From positions 434,001 through 498,000 of the forward strand of contig NZ_JAJMZJ010000001.1 of the NCBI RefSeq assembly GCF_021012875.1: a DNA stretch of 64,000 nucleotides, written 5' to 3'. Both the position numbers and the translations under genes were made by a program. The notes beneath the pieces were generated by a model. It saw nothing but the letters and a program-made list of their open reading frames with translations, had not been told where the DNA came from and searched no databases. The first letter of the stretch is position 1. Each line of letters opens with the position of its first letter. Source of the stretch: Peptoniphilus sp. KCTC 25270 (GTDB taxonomy: Bacteria > Bacillota > Clostridia > Tissierellales > Peptoniphilaceae). Shown here piece after piece: positions 43,566 to 53,254 of the stretch.

Positions 43566-46500
43566 CTATTCTTTTAGCAATACAACCAACTGTCCACTTT
43601 CAACACTATCTCCCTCTTTTACATAAATTCGATCAACCGTTCCGTTGGCAGAGGAGAGGATGTTTGTTTCCATTTTCATAGCTTCTACAACCAATAGAGG
43701 TTGAGATTTTTTTATTTTATCCCCTTCAGAAACGAGTGTTTTAATAATAGTACCAGGAATAGAGCTTCCTACTTCTAGAGGATTTTCAGGATCTGCCATT
43801 TCAACAGATTGAATTTTATTGGCAGTACCCAAAGGTTTGGTTTTATCTTCAATGGCAATGGTTCTTCGGGATCCATTGATTTCGAAAATAAGATTACGCT
43901 CTCCATTGTCTTGAAGTTTTCCTACTTCAACGAGAGTGACAATCATAGTCTTTCCTTCATCAATTTCAATTTCCGTTGTTTCCCCTTCCATTAAGCCGTG
44001 GAAGAAAACATCTGAACCCATACGCCACAAATTCTTATATTTCTTAATGTTTTTGGCGTATTCTTCGAATACTTTAGGATAAAGAGCATAACTTACAAGC
44101 TCTTGATCATTTGGTTCACGATCCAATATTTTTTCTAAAAGATCTTTGTGTCCTTCGAAATCTTCGTCTTCTAACAAGATACCTGGGCGAACCGTAATAG
44201 GCTCATCTCCCTTTAACACAAGATTTTGTAACTCTTTAGGGAATCCACCATAAGGTTGTCCCATCATTCCTTTGAAATAAGTTACAACAGAATCAGGATA
44301 ATCTAAAGTTTTTCCTTTTTCATAAATATTTTCAGGAGTTAGTCCATTTTGCACCATAAAGATAGACATATCTCCGACCATTTTTGAAGAAGGGGTTACT
44401 TTAATAATATCTCCCACCATCTCATTAACGGATTTATACATTTCTTTTACTTCTTTGAATTTATGACCCAATCCAAAACTTTCAACTTGAGGTTTTAAGT
44501 TGGAATATTGTCCACCAGGAATTTCATATTTGTAAATTTCGGTAGTTCCACTCTTAAGGTCAGATTCGAAATTGGCATAAACAGGGCGAACCGCAGACCA
44601 ATAATTAGAAATTTCATCTGCTTTGTCGATATTAATGCCCGTAGAGCGTTCGGTGTTTTCAAGAGCCGCCACAATCGAATTTAGAGCGGGCTGAGAAGTT
44701 AAACCACTCATAGAATTCACGGCAGTATCTACAATGTCAACACCAGCTTCTGCTGCCATCAAAAGGGTAGCGACTCCGTTTCCTGTTGTATCGTGGGTAT
44801 GCAAATGAATGGGGAGAGAGACCTCATTTTTTAGAGCACGAACGAGTTTGTCAGCAGCATAAGGTTTCAATAGCCCTGTCATATCTTTGATTCCCAAGAT
44901 ATGAGCTCCTGTTTTTTCTAATTCTTTGGCAAGATTTACATAATATTCTAGTGAGTATTTATCGCGGTTTGTATCCAAAATATCTCCTGTATAGCACATA
45001 GTTGCTTCGGCAATTTTTCCATTTTGGATAACCTCATCAATGGCAAGACGCATTCCCTCAATCCAGTTTAAGGAATCGAAGATTCGGAAAATATCAACGC
45101 CAGATTTAGAAGATTCTTTAATAAATTTCTTTACAACATTATCAGGATAATTTTTGTATCCAACAGTGTTGTTGCCACGAATCAACATTTGCATCAAAAG
45201 ATTTGGCATTTGTTCTCGCAACATTTCTAGACGTTGCCAAGGGTCTTCGTGTAAGAATCGATAGGCAACATCAAATGTTGCACCGCCCCACATTTCCACA
45301 CTGAAAAGTTCGCTCATATTATAGTTTGTAGCACTAGCAATTTTATACAAATCGCGAGTACGAACTTTTGTTGCCATTAGAGATTGATGGGCATCACGCA
45401 TAGTGGTATCCGTAAGCAATAGACGTTTTTGATCCAAAATCCATTGGGAAAGTTTTTCTGGGCCAAAAGCATCGAAAATTTGCTTCGTTCCCTTAAAATC
45501 TCGTACATCTGCGGCCGGAACAATTGGAACGTCAAATGTCTTTTCTAAGGTGTTTTGATCGTTGACTACAATATTTCCAATGTAGTCCATTACACGTAAC
45601 TCTTCGTCGGTTTTCGCTTTAATATTGAAAAGTTCAGGATGACTTTCAATAAATCCAGTATCACAAGAACCGTTTCGGAATTCCTCAGAGTTCAATACGT
45701 TTAATAGGAAACCAATATTTGTTTTAACGCCACCAATACGCAATTCGCGAAGGGAACGAATGGATTTGTTTACAGTATCTTTCCAAGTACGACCATGGGT
45801 AATTACTTTTACCAAGAGAGAATCGTAATAAGGGGAGATAGAAGCGCCTTGGAATCCATTTCCACCATCCAAACGAACTCCGAATCCAGAACTAGACCGG
45901 TACAAAGTAATGTGACCAGTATCAGGAGCGAAATTATTTAGAGGATCTTCTGTTGTAACACGGCACTGAATAGAAAAACCTTGAGATTGAACATCTTCTT
46001 GTGAAGAGATGCCAATATCTTCATGGCTTAATGGATACCCTTGAGCAATAAGAATTTGAGCTTGAATAATATCAATCCCTGTAACCATTTCAGAAACCGT
46101 ATGCTCAACTTGAATTCTAGGATTTACCTCTATAAAGTAGTGGTTTAGATCACTATCAACCAAAAATTCTACAGTACCAGCGGATTTATAATTTAGGCTC
46201 TTTGTAATTTTTAATGCATCTGCACAAATCTTTTCTCTCACTTCTACAGGAAGAGAGAAGGCAGGGGTATATTCGATTACTTTTTGATGTCTACGTTGAA
46301 TAGAACAGTCCCTTTCGTAAAGATGTACCAAGTTTCCATGTAAATCTCCCAAAACTTGTACTTCAATGTGTTTAGGGCTTCTTAAGTACTTTTCAATGAA
46401 CATAGAATCATTTCCAAAAGCTTTCTTTGCCTCATTTTTTGCACTATGGAAATTATTCAATAATTCATCTTCATTGTTTACTACACGCATACCACGGCCA

Positions 46501-47006
46501 CCACCGCCAGCAGCGGCTTTAATCATAACAGGATATCCTGCTTCTTTTGCAAAGGCAATGGCTTCACTGTCTGTTTCAATGGGCTCTTCTACTCCTGGAA
46601 TTGTTGCAACACCAGCTGCTTTCGCTACGATTTTAGAAGAAATTTTGTCTCCCAATTTGCGCATAGTATCTGGAGAGGGGCCAATAAATGTAATGCCAGC
46701 CTCTTCACATTTTTGAGCGAAATCAGGATTTTCAGACAAAAATCCGTAACCAGGATGAATGGCATCAACCCCCTTGTTTAAGGCAAGTTGAATAATTTCA
46801 TCTATGTCTAAGTAAGCATCAACAGGTGATTTGTCTTTTCCAATTAGATAGGATTCATCGGCTTTGGTACGAAATAGAGACAAGGAATCTTCCTGAGAAT
46901 AAATAGCAACAGACCGAATTCCTAACTCACGACAAGCACGAAATACGCGAATGGCAATTTCGCCTCGGTTGGCTACCAAAACACGTTTGAATTTACGTAA
47001 TTTCAT
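43566..47006 (-). CDS. pyc: Pyruvate carboxylase
   Basis: Carboxylates pyruvate to oxaloacetate with ATP and bicarbonate, using biotin. It has 1146 aa in the usual order. The biotin carboxylase domain ('ANRGEIAIRVFRACRELG', 'AAAGGGGRGMRVV', 'DCSIQRRHQKVIE') comes first. The carboxyltransferase domain ('LLLTDTTMRDAHQSLMATKVRT', 'WGGATFDVAYRFLHEDPW') and the C-terminal biotinyl domain with Lys in 'VEAMKMETNI' follow. GGAGGA precedes the ATG; a TATAAT on the - strand lies at 47036-47041. It stands alone, opposite in direction to its neighbours. With PFOR it sets the fate of pyruvate. Confidence 0.97.
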   Translation of the reverse strand: MKLRKFKRVLVANRGEIAIRVFRACRELGIRSVAIYSQEDSLSLFRTKADESYLIGKDKSPVDAYLDIDEIIQLALNKGVDAIHPGYGFLSENPDFAQKCEEAGITFIGPSPDTMRKLGDKISSKIVAKAAGVATIPGVEEPIETDSEAIAFAKEAGYPVMIKAAAGGGGRGMRVVNNEDELLNNFHSAKNEAKKAFGNDSMFIEKYLRSPKHIEVQVLGDLHGNLVHLYERDCSIQRRHQKVIEYTPAFSLPVEVREKICADALKITKSLNYKSAGTVEFLVDSDLNHYFIEVNPRIQVEHTVSEMVTGIDIIQAQILIAQGYPLSHEDIGISSQEDVQSQGFSIQCRVTTEDPLNNFAPDTGHITLYRSSSGFGVRLDGGNGFQGASISPYYDSLLVKVITHGRTWKDTVNKSIRSLRELRIGGVKTNIGFLLNVLNSEEFRNGSCDTGFIESHPELFNIKAKTDEELRVMDYIGNIVVNDQNTLEKTFDVPIVPAADVRDFKGTKQIFDAFGPEKLSQWILDQKRLLLTDTTMRDAHQSLMATKVRTRDLYKIASATNYNMSELFSVEMWGGATFDVAYRFLHEDPWQRLEMLREQMPNLLMQMLIRGNNTVGYKNYPDNVVKKFIKESSKSGVDIFRIFDSLNWIEGMRLAIDEVIQNGKIAEATMCYTGDILDTNRDKYSLEYYVNLAKELEKTGAHILGIKDMTGLLKPYAADKLVRALKNEVSLPIHLHTHDTTGNGVATLLMAAEAGVDIVDTAVNSMSGLTSQPALNSIVAALENTERSTGINIDKADEISNYWSAVRPVYANFESDLKSGTTEIYKYEIPGGQYSNLKPQVESFGLGHKFKEVKEMYKSVNEMVGDIIKVTPSSKMVGDMSIFMVQNGLTPENIYEKGKTLDYPDSVVTYFKGMMGQPYGGFPKELQNLVLKGDEPITVRPGILLEDEDFEGHKDLLEKILDREPNDQELVSYALYPKVFEEYAKNIKKYKNLWRMGSDVFFHGLMEGETTEIEIDEGKTMIVTLVEVGKLQDNGERNLIFEINGSRRTIAIEDKTKPLGTANKIQSVEMADPENPLEVGSSIPGTIIKTLVSEGDKIKKSQPLLVVEAMKMETNILSSANGTVDRIYVKEGDSVESGQLVVLLKE

Positions 47007-47035
47007 AACATCCTCCTTATTTTTTATATCCTTTT

Positions 47036-47041
47036 ATTATA
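47036..47041 (-). promoter_or_regulatory. -10 element of the pyc promoter
   Basis: TATAAT on the - strand, 30 nt before the pyc start; the -35 is not clear. Confidence 0.4.
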
Positions 47042-47170
47042 TACCAAATAGAATTAAATATATAGATATTTTCTCTTAATCTATTTGTAAAGAAAATAAT
47101 AGAATTTCTATCATTCAAGAAAAGTTATGATAAAATAGAACCGAAATAAGATTGTTCGGAGGATAATATA

Positions 47171-48241
47171 ATGAATTTAGAAAAATATATTCAATCTATT
47201 GAAGGTTTAGATAAACAATCCATGGAAGAAGCTTTAGATCATTGGGATCACTTAACTCATCCAATTGGCTCTCTGGGAGAATTAGAAACACTAACCATTC
47301 GTTTGGCTGGGATTCAAAAGAAAAAAATTCCAAATATTGAAAAAAAAGCGGTTATTGTAATGTGTGCTGACAATGGAATTTTCCACGAAGATATTAGTTC
47401 AAGTCCACAAGAATTTACGCAAATGTTAGCCAATGCTATGGTGCAAGGAGATACTGGGGTGTGTTCATTGGCTGGCTACACCAACGCAGAAGTGGTAGTT
47501 GTAGATATTGGTATGTTGCATACGGGGCCTTTTGATAAAAGAGTTTTGGATTACAATGTACGACAATCTACAGAAAATTTCTACGTTCAAGATGCTATGA
47601 GTCGAGAAGATGCCATTCAAGGAATCTTAAATGGTATTGCAGTGGCAGAGAAGAAAATAGCAGAAGGTGTGAAAATATTCGGAACGGGAGAGTTAGGGAT
47701 TGCAAATACTACTACATCTGCAGCTGTTCTTCATGCCATAACCAAATTTCCTGCGGAAGAGTGTGTAGGATATGGGGCGGGAATCAACGACGTTCAATAT
47801 CAAAAAAAGGTAAAAGTAGTAAAGGAAGGGGTCGCCAATCGCATAAAAGAAGAGGATGATGTAATTTCTATTTTGGCGAAAGTAGGCGGTCTTGATATAG
47901 CAGGATTAGTAGGTGTTTTCTTGGCAGGAGCTAAAAATCGCGTGCCTGTAGTAATGGATGGAATTATTTCTTCAGTTGCAGCAATGGTTGCAGTGGAATT
48001 AAATCCGTTGGTAAAAGATTTTATTTACGCTTCTCATTTGAGTAAAGAATTGGCGGCTCCCAAAGTATTTGAATATATGAAAATCCGACCTTTGGTTTCT
48101 TTGGATATGCGTCTAGGAGAAGGAAGTGGCTGTCCATTTACTTTCATGATTTTAGAAAGCGGAATTCACTGTATGGAGAATATGGGACAAATTGCGAAGA
48201 CAAACATTGATCCATATGTACAAGTAAATTTAAGAAAGTAA
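47171..48241 (+). CDS. cobT: Nicotinate-nucleotide--dimethylbenzimidazole phosphoribosyltransferase
   Basis: Makes alpha-ribazole phosphate, the lower-ligand nucleotide of cobalamin. The family is clear from 'LDHWDHLTHPIGSLGELE' at the N terminus, 'VIVMCADNGIF', 'GTGELGIANTTTSAAVL' and 'LDMRLGEGSGCPF', with the catalytic Glu in 'GEGSG'. 356 aa. CGGAGGAT precedes the ATG, with an extended -10 (TGATAAAAT) at 47130-47138. First of cobT-cobU-cobS-cobC. No cobalamin riboswitch was seen upstream. Confidence 0.96.
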   Translation: MNLEKYIQSIEGLDKQSMEEALDHWDHLTHPIGSLGELETLTIRLAGIQKKKIPNIEKKAVIVMCADNGIFHEDISSSPQEFTQMLANAMVQGDTGVCSLAGYTNAEVVVVDIGMLHTGPFDKRVLDYNVRQSTENFYVQDAMSREDAIQGILNGIAVAEKKIAEGVKIFGTGELGIANTTTSAAVLHAITKFPAEECVGYGAGINDVQYQKKVKVVKEGVANRIKEEDDVISILAKVGGLDIAGLVGVFLAGAKNRVPVVMDGIISSVAAMVAVELNPLVKDFIYASHLSKELAAPKVFEYMKIRPLVSLDMRLGEGSGCPFTFMILESGIHCMENMGQIAKTNIDPYVQVNLRK

Positions 48242-48250
48242 GGTGTTTGA

Positions 48251-48790
48251 GTGATAACATTAGTAACGGGGGGAGCGAGAAGTGGAAAAAGCTCCTTTGC
48301 AGAATCTTTATTAAAGGATGAAAGTTCCGTATTGTATATGGCTACAGCAAGGGTAGAAGACAAGGAAATGGAAGACCGTGTAGCAAAACATCAAGAACGA
48401 CGCCCTTCTACTTGGGGTCTTTTTGAAGGAGATAGAAATCTTTCTGAAGAAATCCAAGAAAATTATTCTGGCTATTTGTTGGATTGTTTAACGGTATTAT
48501 CTTCCAATCATATGTTTGATATAACGGAAGATAGAGAAACTTTTCCTCCTGAAATTATGAAAGAGGTAGAAGATTCTATTTTTGGGGAAGTGGAAGCCCT
48601 AATAAAAAAAGCGAATGAAAAAGAAAAAAATTTGGTAATTGTAACCAATGAAATTGGAGATGCACCTGTACCTATGTACGCCGTTACAAGAGCTTTTCGA
48701 GACATTCAAGGCAGAGTAAACCAAAGAGTGGCACGTCTTGCGGATTTGGTTTATTTGGTTGTTTGTGGGATACCGGTGAAGATAAAATGA
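48251..48790 (+). CDS. cobU: Adenosylcobinamide kinase / guanylyltransferase
   Basis: Phosphorylates and guanylylates adenosylcobinamide, activating it for joining with alpha-ribazole. The P-loop 'GGARSGKSSFAE' is at residues 6-17, with 'YMATARVEDKEMEDRVAKHQERRP' containing the guanylylated His, and 'VTNEIGDAPVPM' later. 179 aa, GTG start. The stop overlaps the cobS start. Confidence 0.95.
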   Translation: MITLVTGGARSGKSSFAESLLKDESSVLYMATARVEDKEMEDRVAKHQERRPSTWGLFEGDRNLSEEIQENYSGYLLDCLTVLSSNHMFDITEDRETFPPEIMKEVEDSIFGEVEALIKKANEKEKNLVIVTNEIGDAPVPMYAVTRAFRDIQGRVNQRVARLADLVYLVVCGIPVKIK

Positions 48791-49515
48791 AGGAACTAAT
48801 TTTAGCTTTGCAATTTCTTACGCGTTTTCCCATTCCAATTGCGGTTCCCTTCAACAATCAAACTTTGGCAAAAAGTTTGTTTTTCTTTCCAATTGTTAGC
48901 GGAATGATTGGATTCATCGTAGGAATCGTTTACCAAATTTTATTTCCATACAATCCAATGGTTTCTTCTGCCATATCCTTGTTGGTGTGGTATTTATTAA
49001 ATGGAGGATTGCATTTGGATGGATTAGCAGATATGTTTGATGGGTTTTTATCCAATCGAGATAAAGAAAGAACGCTAGAAATTATGAAAGACTCTCGTGT
49101 TGGAACGTTTGGCGTTATGAGCTTAATCTTTATTTTTTTAATAAAATATACCTTTTTAAGTGCAACATCCATTGGATGTATAGAGATGGCACTGACACTT
49201 ATCTATGCTCGAATAGGAGTCCTCTTTTTAATTGGATTTTTTTCTCCAGCGAAAAAAGATGGCTTAGGAATTATGTTTCAAGAAAATGGGAAACCTCCCT
49301 TTCTCTTTTCCATTTTTCTGTGGGGGATTTTAGGAGTTTTTTATGAACCAAAAATGCTTTTTTTATTGATTCTGTCTTTGGCCTGCTCCTTTTTATTGGG
49401 AGTCTGGTCCAATAAAAAAATAGGGGGAGTGACAGGAGATATATTTGGTGCCGTTATGGAAATCAACGAAGCTGTGGTGCTGTTTGCTTTTTGGGGGATT
49501 CAATTATGGATTTAA
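48787..49515 (+). CDS. cobS: Adenosylcobinamide-GDP ribazoletransferase (cobalamin synthase)
   Basis: Integral membrane enzyme joining adenosylcobinamide-GDP and alpha-ribazole. About six hydrophobic segments. The metal-binding Asp motif 'GGLHLDGLADMFDGF' near residues 76-90 is the signature, and 'VTGDIFGAVMEINE' comes near the end. 242 aa. The start at 48787 overlaps the cobU stop; the upstream in-frame ATG at 48763 is inside cobU. Confidence 0.95.
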   Translation: MKELILALQFLTRFPIPIAVPFNNQTLAKSLFFFPIVSGMIGFIVGIVYQILFPYNPMVSSAISLLVWYLLNGGLHLDGLADMFDGFLSNRDKERTLEIMKDSRVGTFGVMSLIFIFLIKYTFLSATSIGCIEMALTLIYARIGVLFLIGFFSPAKKDGLGIMFQENGKPPFLFSIFLWGILGVFYEPKMLFLLILSLACSFLLGVWSNKKIGGVTGDIFGAVMEINEAVVLFAFWGIQLWI

Positions 49516-50075
49516 TTTTTATTCGTCATGGAGAAACCGACGCCAATAAAAAGAAAATTTATAGTACGCCTTTGGAACCATTAAATGAAGAAGGAAAATC
49601 TACCTTGTCTGAAACAGCAAAGCGTATAAAAAAATATGAATTTTCCCACATTGAGACAAGTCCTTATATTCGTGCTATGGAAACGGCCAATATAATCAAC
49701 GAATCCAAGGGAAAAAAAATTATTTCCAATGATTTATTAAAAGAATTGTCCTTAGGAGATTTAGAAGGACATAGTTTCGAAGAATATTATTCTAAACATC
49801 CAGAAAAATTAGAAAAATGGATGGAAGACCCCCTTCACTTTGCTCCTCCGAAAGGAGAAAGCATCTTAGAGGGAATGGAAAGAGCAAGAAAAGTCCTCCA
49901 TTCTTTTTCTGATGAAAATGTCTTATTTGTTAGTCACGAAGGCTTTATTAAACTTTGTCTTTGTGTTGTTTTAGAGGACCCAAATGCATTTTTTAGATTT
50001 CGAATTAAAAATGGCTCTATTACCATTATTCATAAAGAAGAAGGGTATTTCAGCATTGATGGGATCAATAATTAA
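49506..50075 (+). CDS. cobC: Histidine phosphatase, probable alpha-ribazole phosphatase
   Basis: The phosphoglycerate mutase-like fold is marked by 'FIRHGETDANKK' (phospho-His) and 'VLFVSHEGFIKL' (second His). Its place at the end of cobTUS suggests removal of phosphate from alpha-ribazole phosphate or adenosylcobalamin phosphate. 189 aa. The start at 49506 lies within the end of cobS and has GGGGGAT before it. Confidence 0.85.
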   Translation: MDLIFIRHGETDANKKKIYSTPLEPLNEEGKSTLSETAKRIKKYEFSHIETSPYIRAMETANIINESKGKKIISNDLLKELSLGDLEGHSFEEYYSKHPEKLEKWMEDPLHFAPPKGESILEGMERARKVLHSFSDENVLFVSHEGFIKLCLCVVLEDPNAFFRFRIKNGSITIIHKEEGYFSIDGINN

Positions 50076-50153
50076 TGACAATTTGGTTACAAAATGAAGA
50101 ATATCTGTTCATTTATCTATCATTCTGATATATTAACAGTCGGAGGAGATGCA

Positions 50154-51146
50154 ATGAACAAAATTTTTAGAAATCTATTCTTTGTAGCAGCCTTTTTTGT
50201 TGCGATATTGAATTTAGGAAATGTAAGTTATGCACAAAATATATCCAGCCCGATTTATCCATCTGTACAATTAAATCGTGGAGATTCGGGAAGTTATGAC
50301 AGTGCAAATCTATCATGGAGCAATCCAGATGTAGTAAAAGAAAAAGTGTTAAATGGCGAAGCTGTGCAATTTGAAATTGATTTTCGAGTAAATAGCGATC
50401 CTTGGCATAGTGCTGAAAATAAAACGACAGTATCAGGAACTATATCTCCTGAAACCGTAGATCAAGAGTCTGTGGAAATTCAAGATGGAATGATTCCTGA
50501 GATTGGAAAATTTGATATTTTTTCTAATAGCTATAGTTTTCGCATTCGTTATATTTTAGCTGACGGTAGTAAGAGTAATTTTTCTTTTCCAATATCCATT
50601 GGAAACCGTCCCGTTTATAACAATGCAAGCCAATGGAGTGAAGAAGAACTTCAAAACGCAAGCCGTAATGGGTTTATCTCCAATGGGATTCGAAATGATA
50701 TGAAGGCGAATATGACTCGAAAAGAATTTACCGAAGTCGCCGTTCGCGTGTACGAAAAAACCATGAATATTCATTTGGCACCAGGAATCAGCCCATACAG
50801 AGACACAGAAGATGCATCTGTATTAAAGGCAACCAAACTTGGTATTGTACAAGGGGTTGGAGGAAGATTCTTTGATCCTGATGCAAATGTAACTCGTCAA
50901 GAAATTGCTACGATTTTAACTCGATTGTTGAAAGTAATGGGAAAATCTATGAATGAACCAGATTTGGCTAATCTTTTTAACGATCACAATAAAATTAGTG
51001 AATGGGCCATTTCTCCTATTTATCAATTGCAAGGTTTTGGATTGGTTGAAGGAGATGAAAAACATAATTTTGACCCATTAAATAACACAACTCGAGAACA
51101 AGGAGTTGTGTTAGGACAAAGAGTTTATGAATTATTTCAAAAATAA
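50154..51146 (+). CDS. Secreted protein with C-terminal SLH domains
   Basis: A signal peptide (cleavage expected after Ala27 of 'NVSYA') is followed by an unrecognised beta-like domain (28-165). Three SLH-type repeats follow (about 170-330), with 'MTRKEFTEVAVRVYE', 'VTRQEIATILTRLL' and 'TTREQGVVLGQRVYE' as the repeated TRxE motifs. SLH domains bind pyruvylated secondary cell wall polymers, so the protein is held on the wall. 330 aa. The start at 50154 is set by CGGAGGAG and the signal peptide. Confidence 0.88.
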   Translation: MNKIFRNLFFVAAFFVAILNLGNVSYAQNISSPIYPSVQLNRGDSGSYDSANLSWSNPDVVKEKVLNGEAVQFEIDFRVNSDPWHSAENKTTVSGTISPETVDQESVEIQDGMIPEIGKFDIFSNSYSFRIRYILADGSKSNFSFPISIGNRPVYNNASQWSEEELQNASRNGFISNGIRNDMKANMTRKEFTEVAVRVYEKTMNIHLAPGISPYRDTEDASVLKATKLGIVQGVGGRFFDPDANVTRQEIATILTRLLKVMGKSMNEPDLANLFNDHNKISEWAISPIYQLQGFGLVEGDEKHNFDPLNNTTREQGVVLGQRVYELFQK

Positions 51147-51177
51147 AAAAAACAGCCCGAAGGGCTGTTTTTTTTAT
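51146..51177. terminator. Bidirectional terminator between SLH gene and glmS
   Basis: CAGCCC-GAA-GGGCTG hairpin with A run before and T run after, placed between convergent genes. Confidence 0.9.
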
Positions 51178-52997
51178 TCCACTGTAACAGATTTTGCTAA
51201 GTTTCTTGGTTTATCTACATCATTTCCTAAAATGACGCTTGTTTCGTAAGCCAAAATTTGTTGAGGAAGAACTGCTAACAATGGCATATACATATCGTGA
51301 GTCTTTGGTATCAAAATAACTTCATCAGCCACAGATCGCAAAGCAGAGTTCTCTTCTGATGCGATGGCAATTGTATAAGCGCCACGAGCTTTAATTTCCT
51401 TAATATTAGAAATGGATTTTTCAAAGAGTTCCATCTGAGACAATAAAGTTACCACAGGAACGCCCTCTTCAATAAGAGCAATACTACCATGTTTTAGCTC
51501 TCCACTTGGCATAGCCACAGCATTAATATAAGAAATTTCCTTCAATTTTAGAGCGCCTTCTTTTGCGCTTAAATAGTCCAATCCACGTCCAAGGAAGAAC
51601 ATAGATTTTTTATTTGCAATAGTTTTGGCGATTTCGCGAATAGAATCGCGAGAATCAAACATTTTTTCTACTTTTTCTGGTAAACTTTCAAATTCTTTTA
51701 CAATATCAGTTACAAATTCTTTATCGTAAGTTCCCAATTTATATCCAAAGTCCAAAGCCAAAAGATATAGGCTTAAAAGTTGCGTTGAATAAGCCTTAGT
51801 AGAGGCCACAGAAATTTCAGGACCTGCGTCACAATAAATGACTTTATCGGATTCGCGGTCAATACTAGAACCAACTACATTGGTGATAGCCAAAACTTTT
51901 GCTCCACGGTCTTTCGCTTCTCGTAGAACGGTTAATGTATCTAAAGTTTCACCTGATTGACTGACAATAATTAACAAAGAATTTTCGGTTAAGAAAGGCA
52001 TATTATACTTAAATTCAGAAGCAATCTCCGCGGTAACTTCTTTACCAATAGCATCTTCAATCGCTCGTTTTCCAATTTCGGAAGCGTGGAAAGCTGTACC
52101 ACAAGCAGACATGTAAATTTTATCAAAACCTAAGATTTCTTCTTTTGTAAAGCTTGTTTCTCCCAAGTCAACGAAATCATTTTTAACTTTTCGCAACAAG
52201 CAATCTTTCAAGACTTTTGGTTGCTCATAGATTTCTTTAATCATAAAATGGTCAAATCCATCTTTAGAAGCACTTTCCATAGACCATTCGATATGATGTA
52301 TTTCTTTTTCGACTTCTTCTCCAAATTTACGAATAGAATAAGAACCATCGTTTTGAATGGTTGCTACTTCATCATTTTCAATATAGATAACATCTCTAGT
52401 GTAGTTTAGCAAAGCTGGAACATCTGAAGCAGCAAAAACTCCGTCTTCAGCAATCCCTAAAATCAAAGGATTTTCTCGACGAGCGGCCACAAGAGTGCCA
52501 GGATCTCTGGATGAAATAATAGCAAGAGCGAAAGTTCCTCTTAAAAGAGAAATTACTTTTTCAACGGTACTAGACAAATTTCCGTCGTAGTGTTTATCCA
52601 ATAAATTGGCAATAACTTCTGTATCTGTTTCTGTCTTAAATGTATATCCATCAGCGATTAATTCTTCTTTTAGCGTTGAGAAATTTTCGATAATACCATT
52701 ATGAACCAACGCAATATCCTCTTTTGTGTTCAAATGAGGATGAGAGTTTATTTCATTGGGTACCCCATGAGTGGCCCAACGAGTATGTCCAATTCCACAA
52801 TTTCCATCTACAGGATTTTGTTCCAATTTATCCTTTAAGTTTTGCAGTCTTCCTGCTGATTTAACATATTTTAATGCACCATTATCAACAACTGCAATTC
52901 CTGCGCTATCGTATCCACGGTATTCTAATTTTTCCAAACCATGAATAATACGCTCCTGAGCATTGCTCTTTCCATTATAAGCTACAATTCCACACAT
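51174..52997 (-). CDS. glmS: Glutamine--fructose-6-phosphate aminotransferase (isomerizing)
   Basis: Makes glucosamine-6-phosphate for wall precursors. The N-terminal glutaminase domain begins 'MCGIVAYNGKSNAQERI' with the nucleophilic Cys2. Two SIS domains follow ('SACGTAFHASEIGKR' and 'LGRGLDYLSAKEGALKLKEIS'), ending 'DKPRNLAKSVTVE'. 607 aa. The gene is under the glmS ribozyme immediately upstream. Confidence 0.98.
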   Translation of the reverse strand: MCGIVAYNGKSNAQERIIHGLEKLEYRGYDSAGIAVVDNGALKYVKSAGRLQNLKDKLEQNPVDGNCGIGHTRWATHGVPNEINSHPHLNTKEDIALVHNGIIENFSTLKEELIADGYTFKTETDTEVIANLLDKHYDGNLSSTVEKVISLLRGTFALAIISSRDPGTLVAARRENPLILGIAEDGVFAASDVPALLNYTRDVIYIENDEVATIQNDGSYSIRKFGEEVEKEIHHIEWSMESASKDGFDHFMIKEIYEQPKVLKDCLLRKVKNDFVDLGETSFTKEEILGFDKIYMSACGTAFHASEIGKRAIEDAIGKEVTAEIASEFKYNMPFLTENSLLIIVSQSGETLDTLTVLREAKDRGAKVLAITNVVGSSIDRESDKVIYCDAGPEISVASTKAYSTQLLSLYLLALDFGYKLGTYDKEFVTDIVKEFESLPEKVEKMFDSRDSIREIAKTIANKKSMFFLGRGLDYLSAKEGALKLKEISYINAVAMPSGELKHGSIALIEEGVPVVTLLSQMELFEKSISNIKEIKARGAYTIAIASEENSALRSVADEVILIPKTHDMYMPLLAVLPQQILAYETSVILGNDVDKPRNLAKSVTVE

Positions 52998-53021
52998 ATT
53001 TTCAATAACCTCCTAAAAATA

Positions 53022-53161
53022 GTGTGAGAGTCACTGCAATTCTTTTGTGCTCCAATTACTTGAAGTTTTGTAAATTGCTAAGGCTGTGATACCTATGAAG
53101 CATCCGCCGAAAAATCGATCGCTTCATTCCTCGTCAACCACAGGGGTTCAGGCGCTTACTT
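53022..53161 (-). ncRNA. glmS ribozyme (glucosamine-6-phosphate responsive)
   Basis: On the - strand the leader starts with AGCGCCTGAAC and continues with GTTGACGAGGA, TCGGCGGATG and a pseudoknotted 3' part ending GTGACTCTCAC, the conserved core blocks of this self-cleaving riboswitch. It lies between the promoter and the glmS start. Binding of glucosamine-6-phosphate cuts the mRNA and lowers GlmS. Confidence 0.95.
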
Positions 53162-53189
53162 TTTTTTTCTCTCACAAGATAATATTTTA

Positions 53190-53219
53190 ATTATACCATA
53201 ATATCTTAAATTAAAACAA
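53190..53219 (-). promoter_or_regulatory. Promoter of glmS
   Basis: On the - strand, TTGTTT (53214-53219) and an extended -10 TGGTATAAT (TATAAT at 53190-53195) with 18-nt spacing; transcription would begin just before the ribozyme core. Confidence 0.75.
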
Positions 53220-53254
53220 GAAGGGTAGATATAGAGGGAGGAGGAGAGTTTGTC

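Noticed and set aside
47007-47170. Cobalamin riboswitch before cobT
   Set aside because: No B12-box (GCCACTG) or long structured leader; only about 160 nt of AT-rich DNA.
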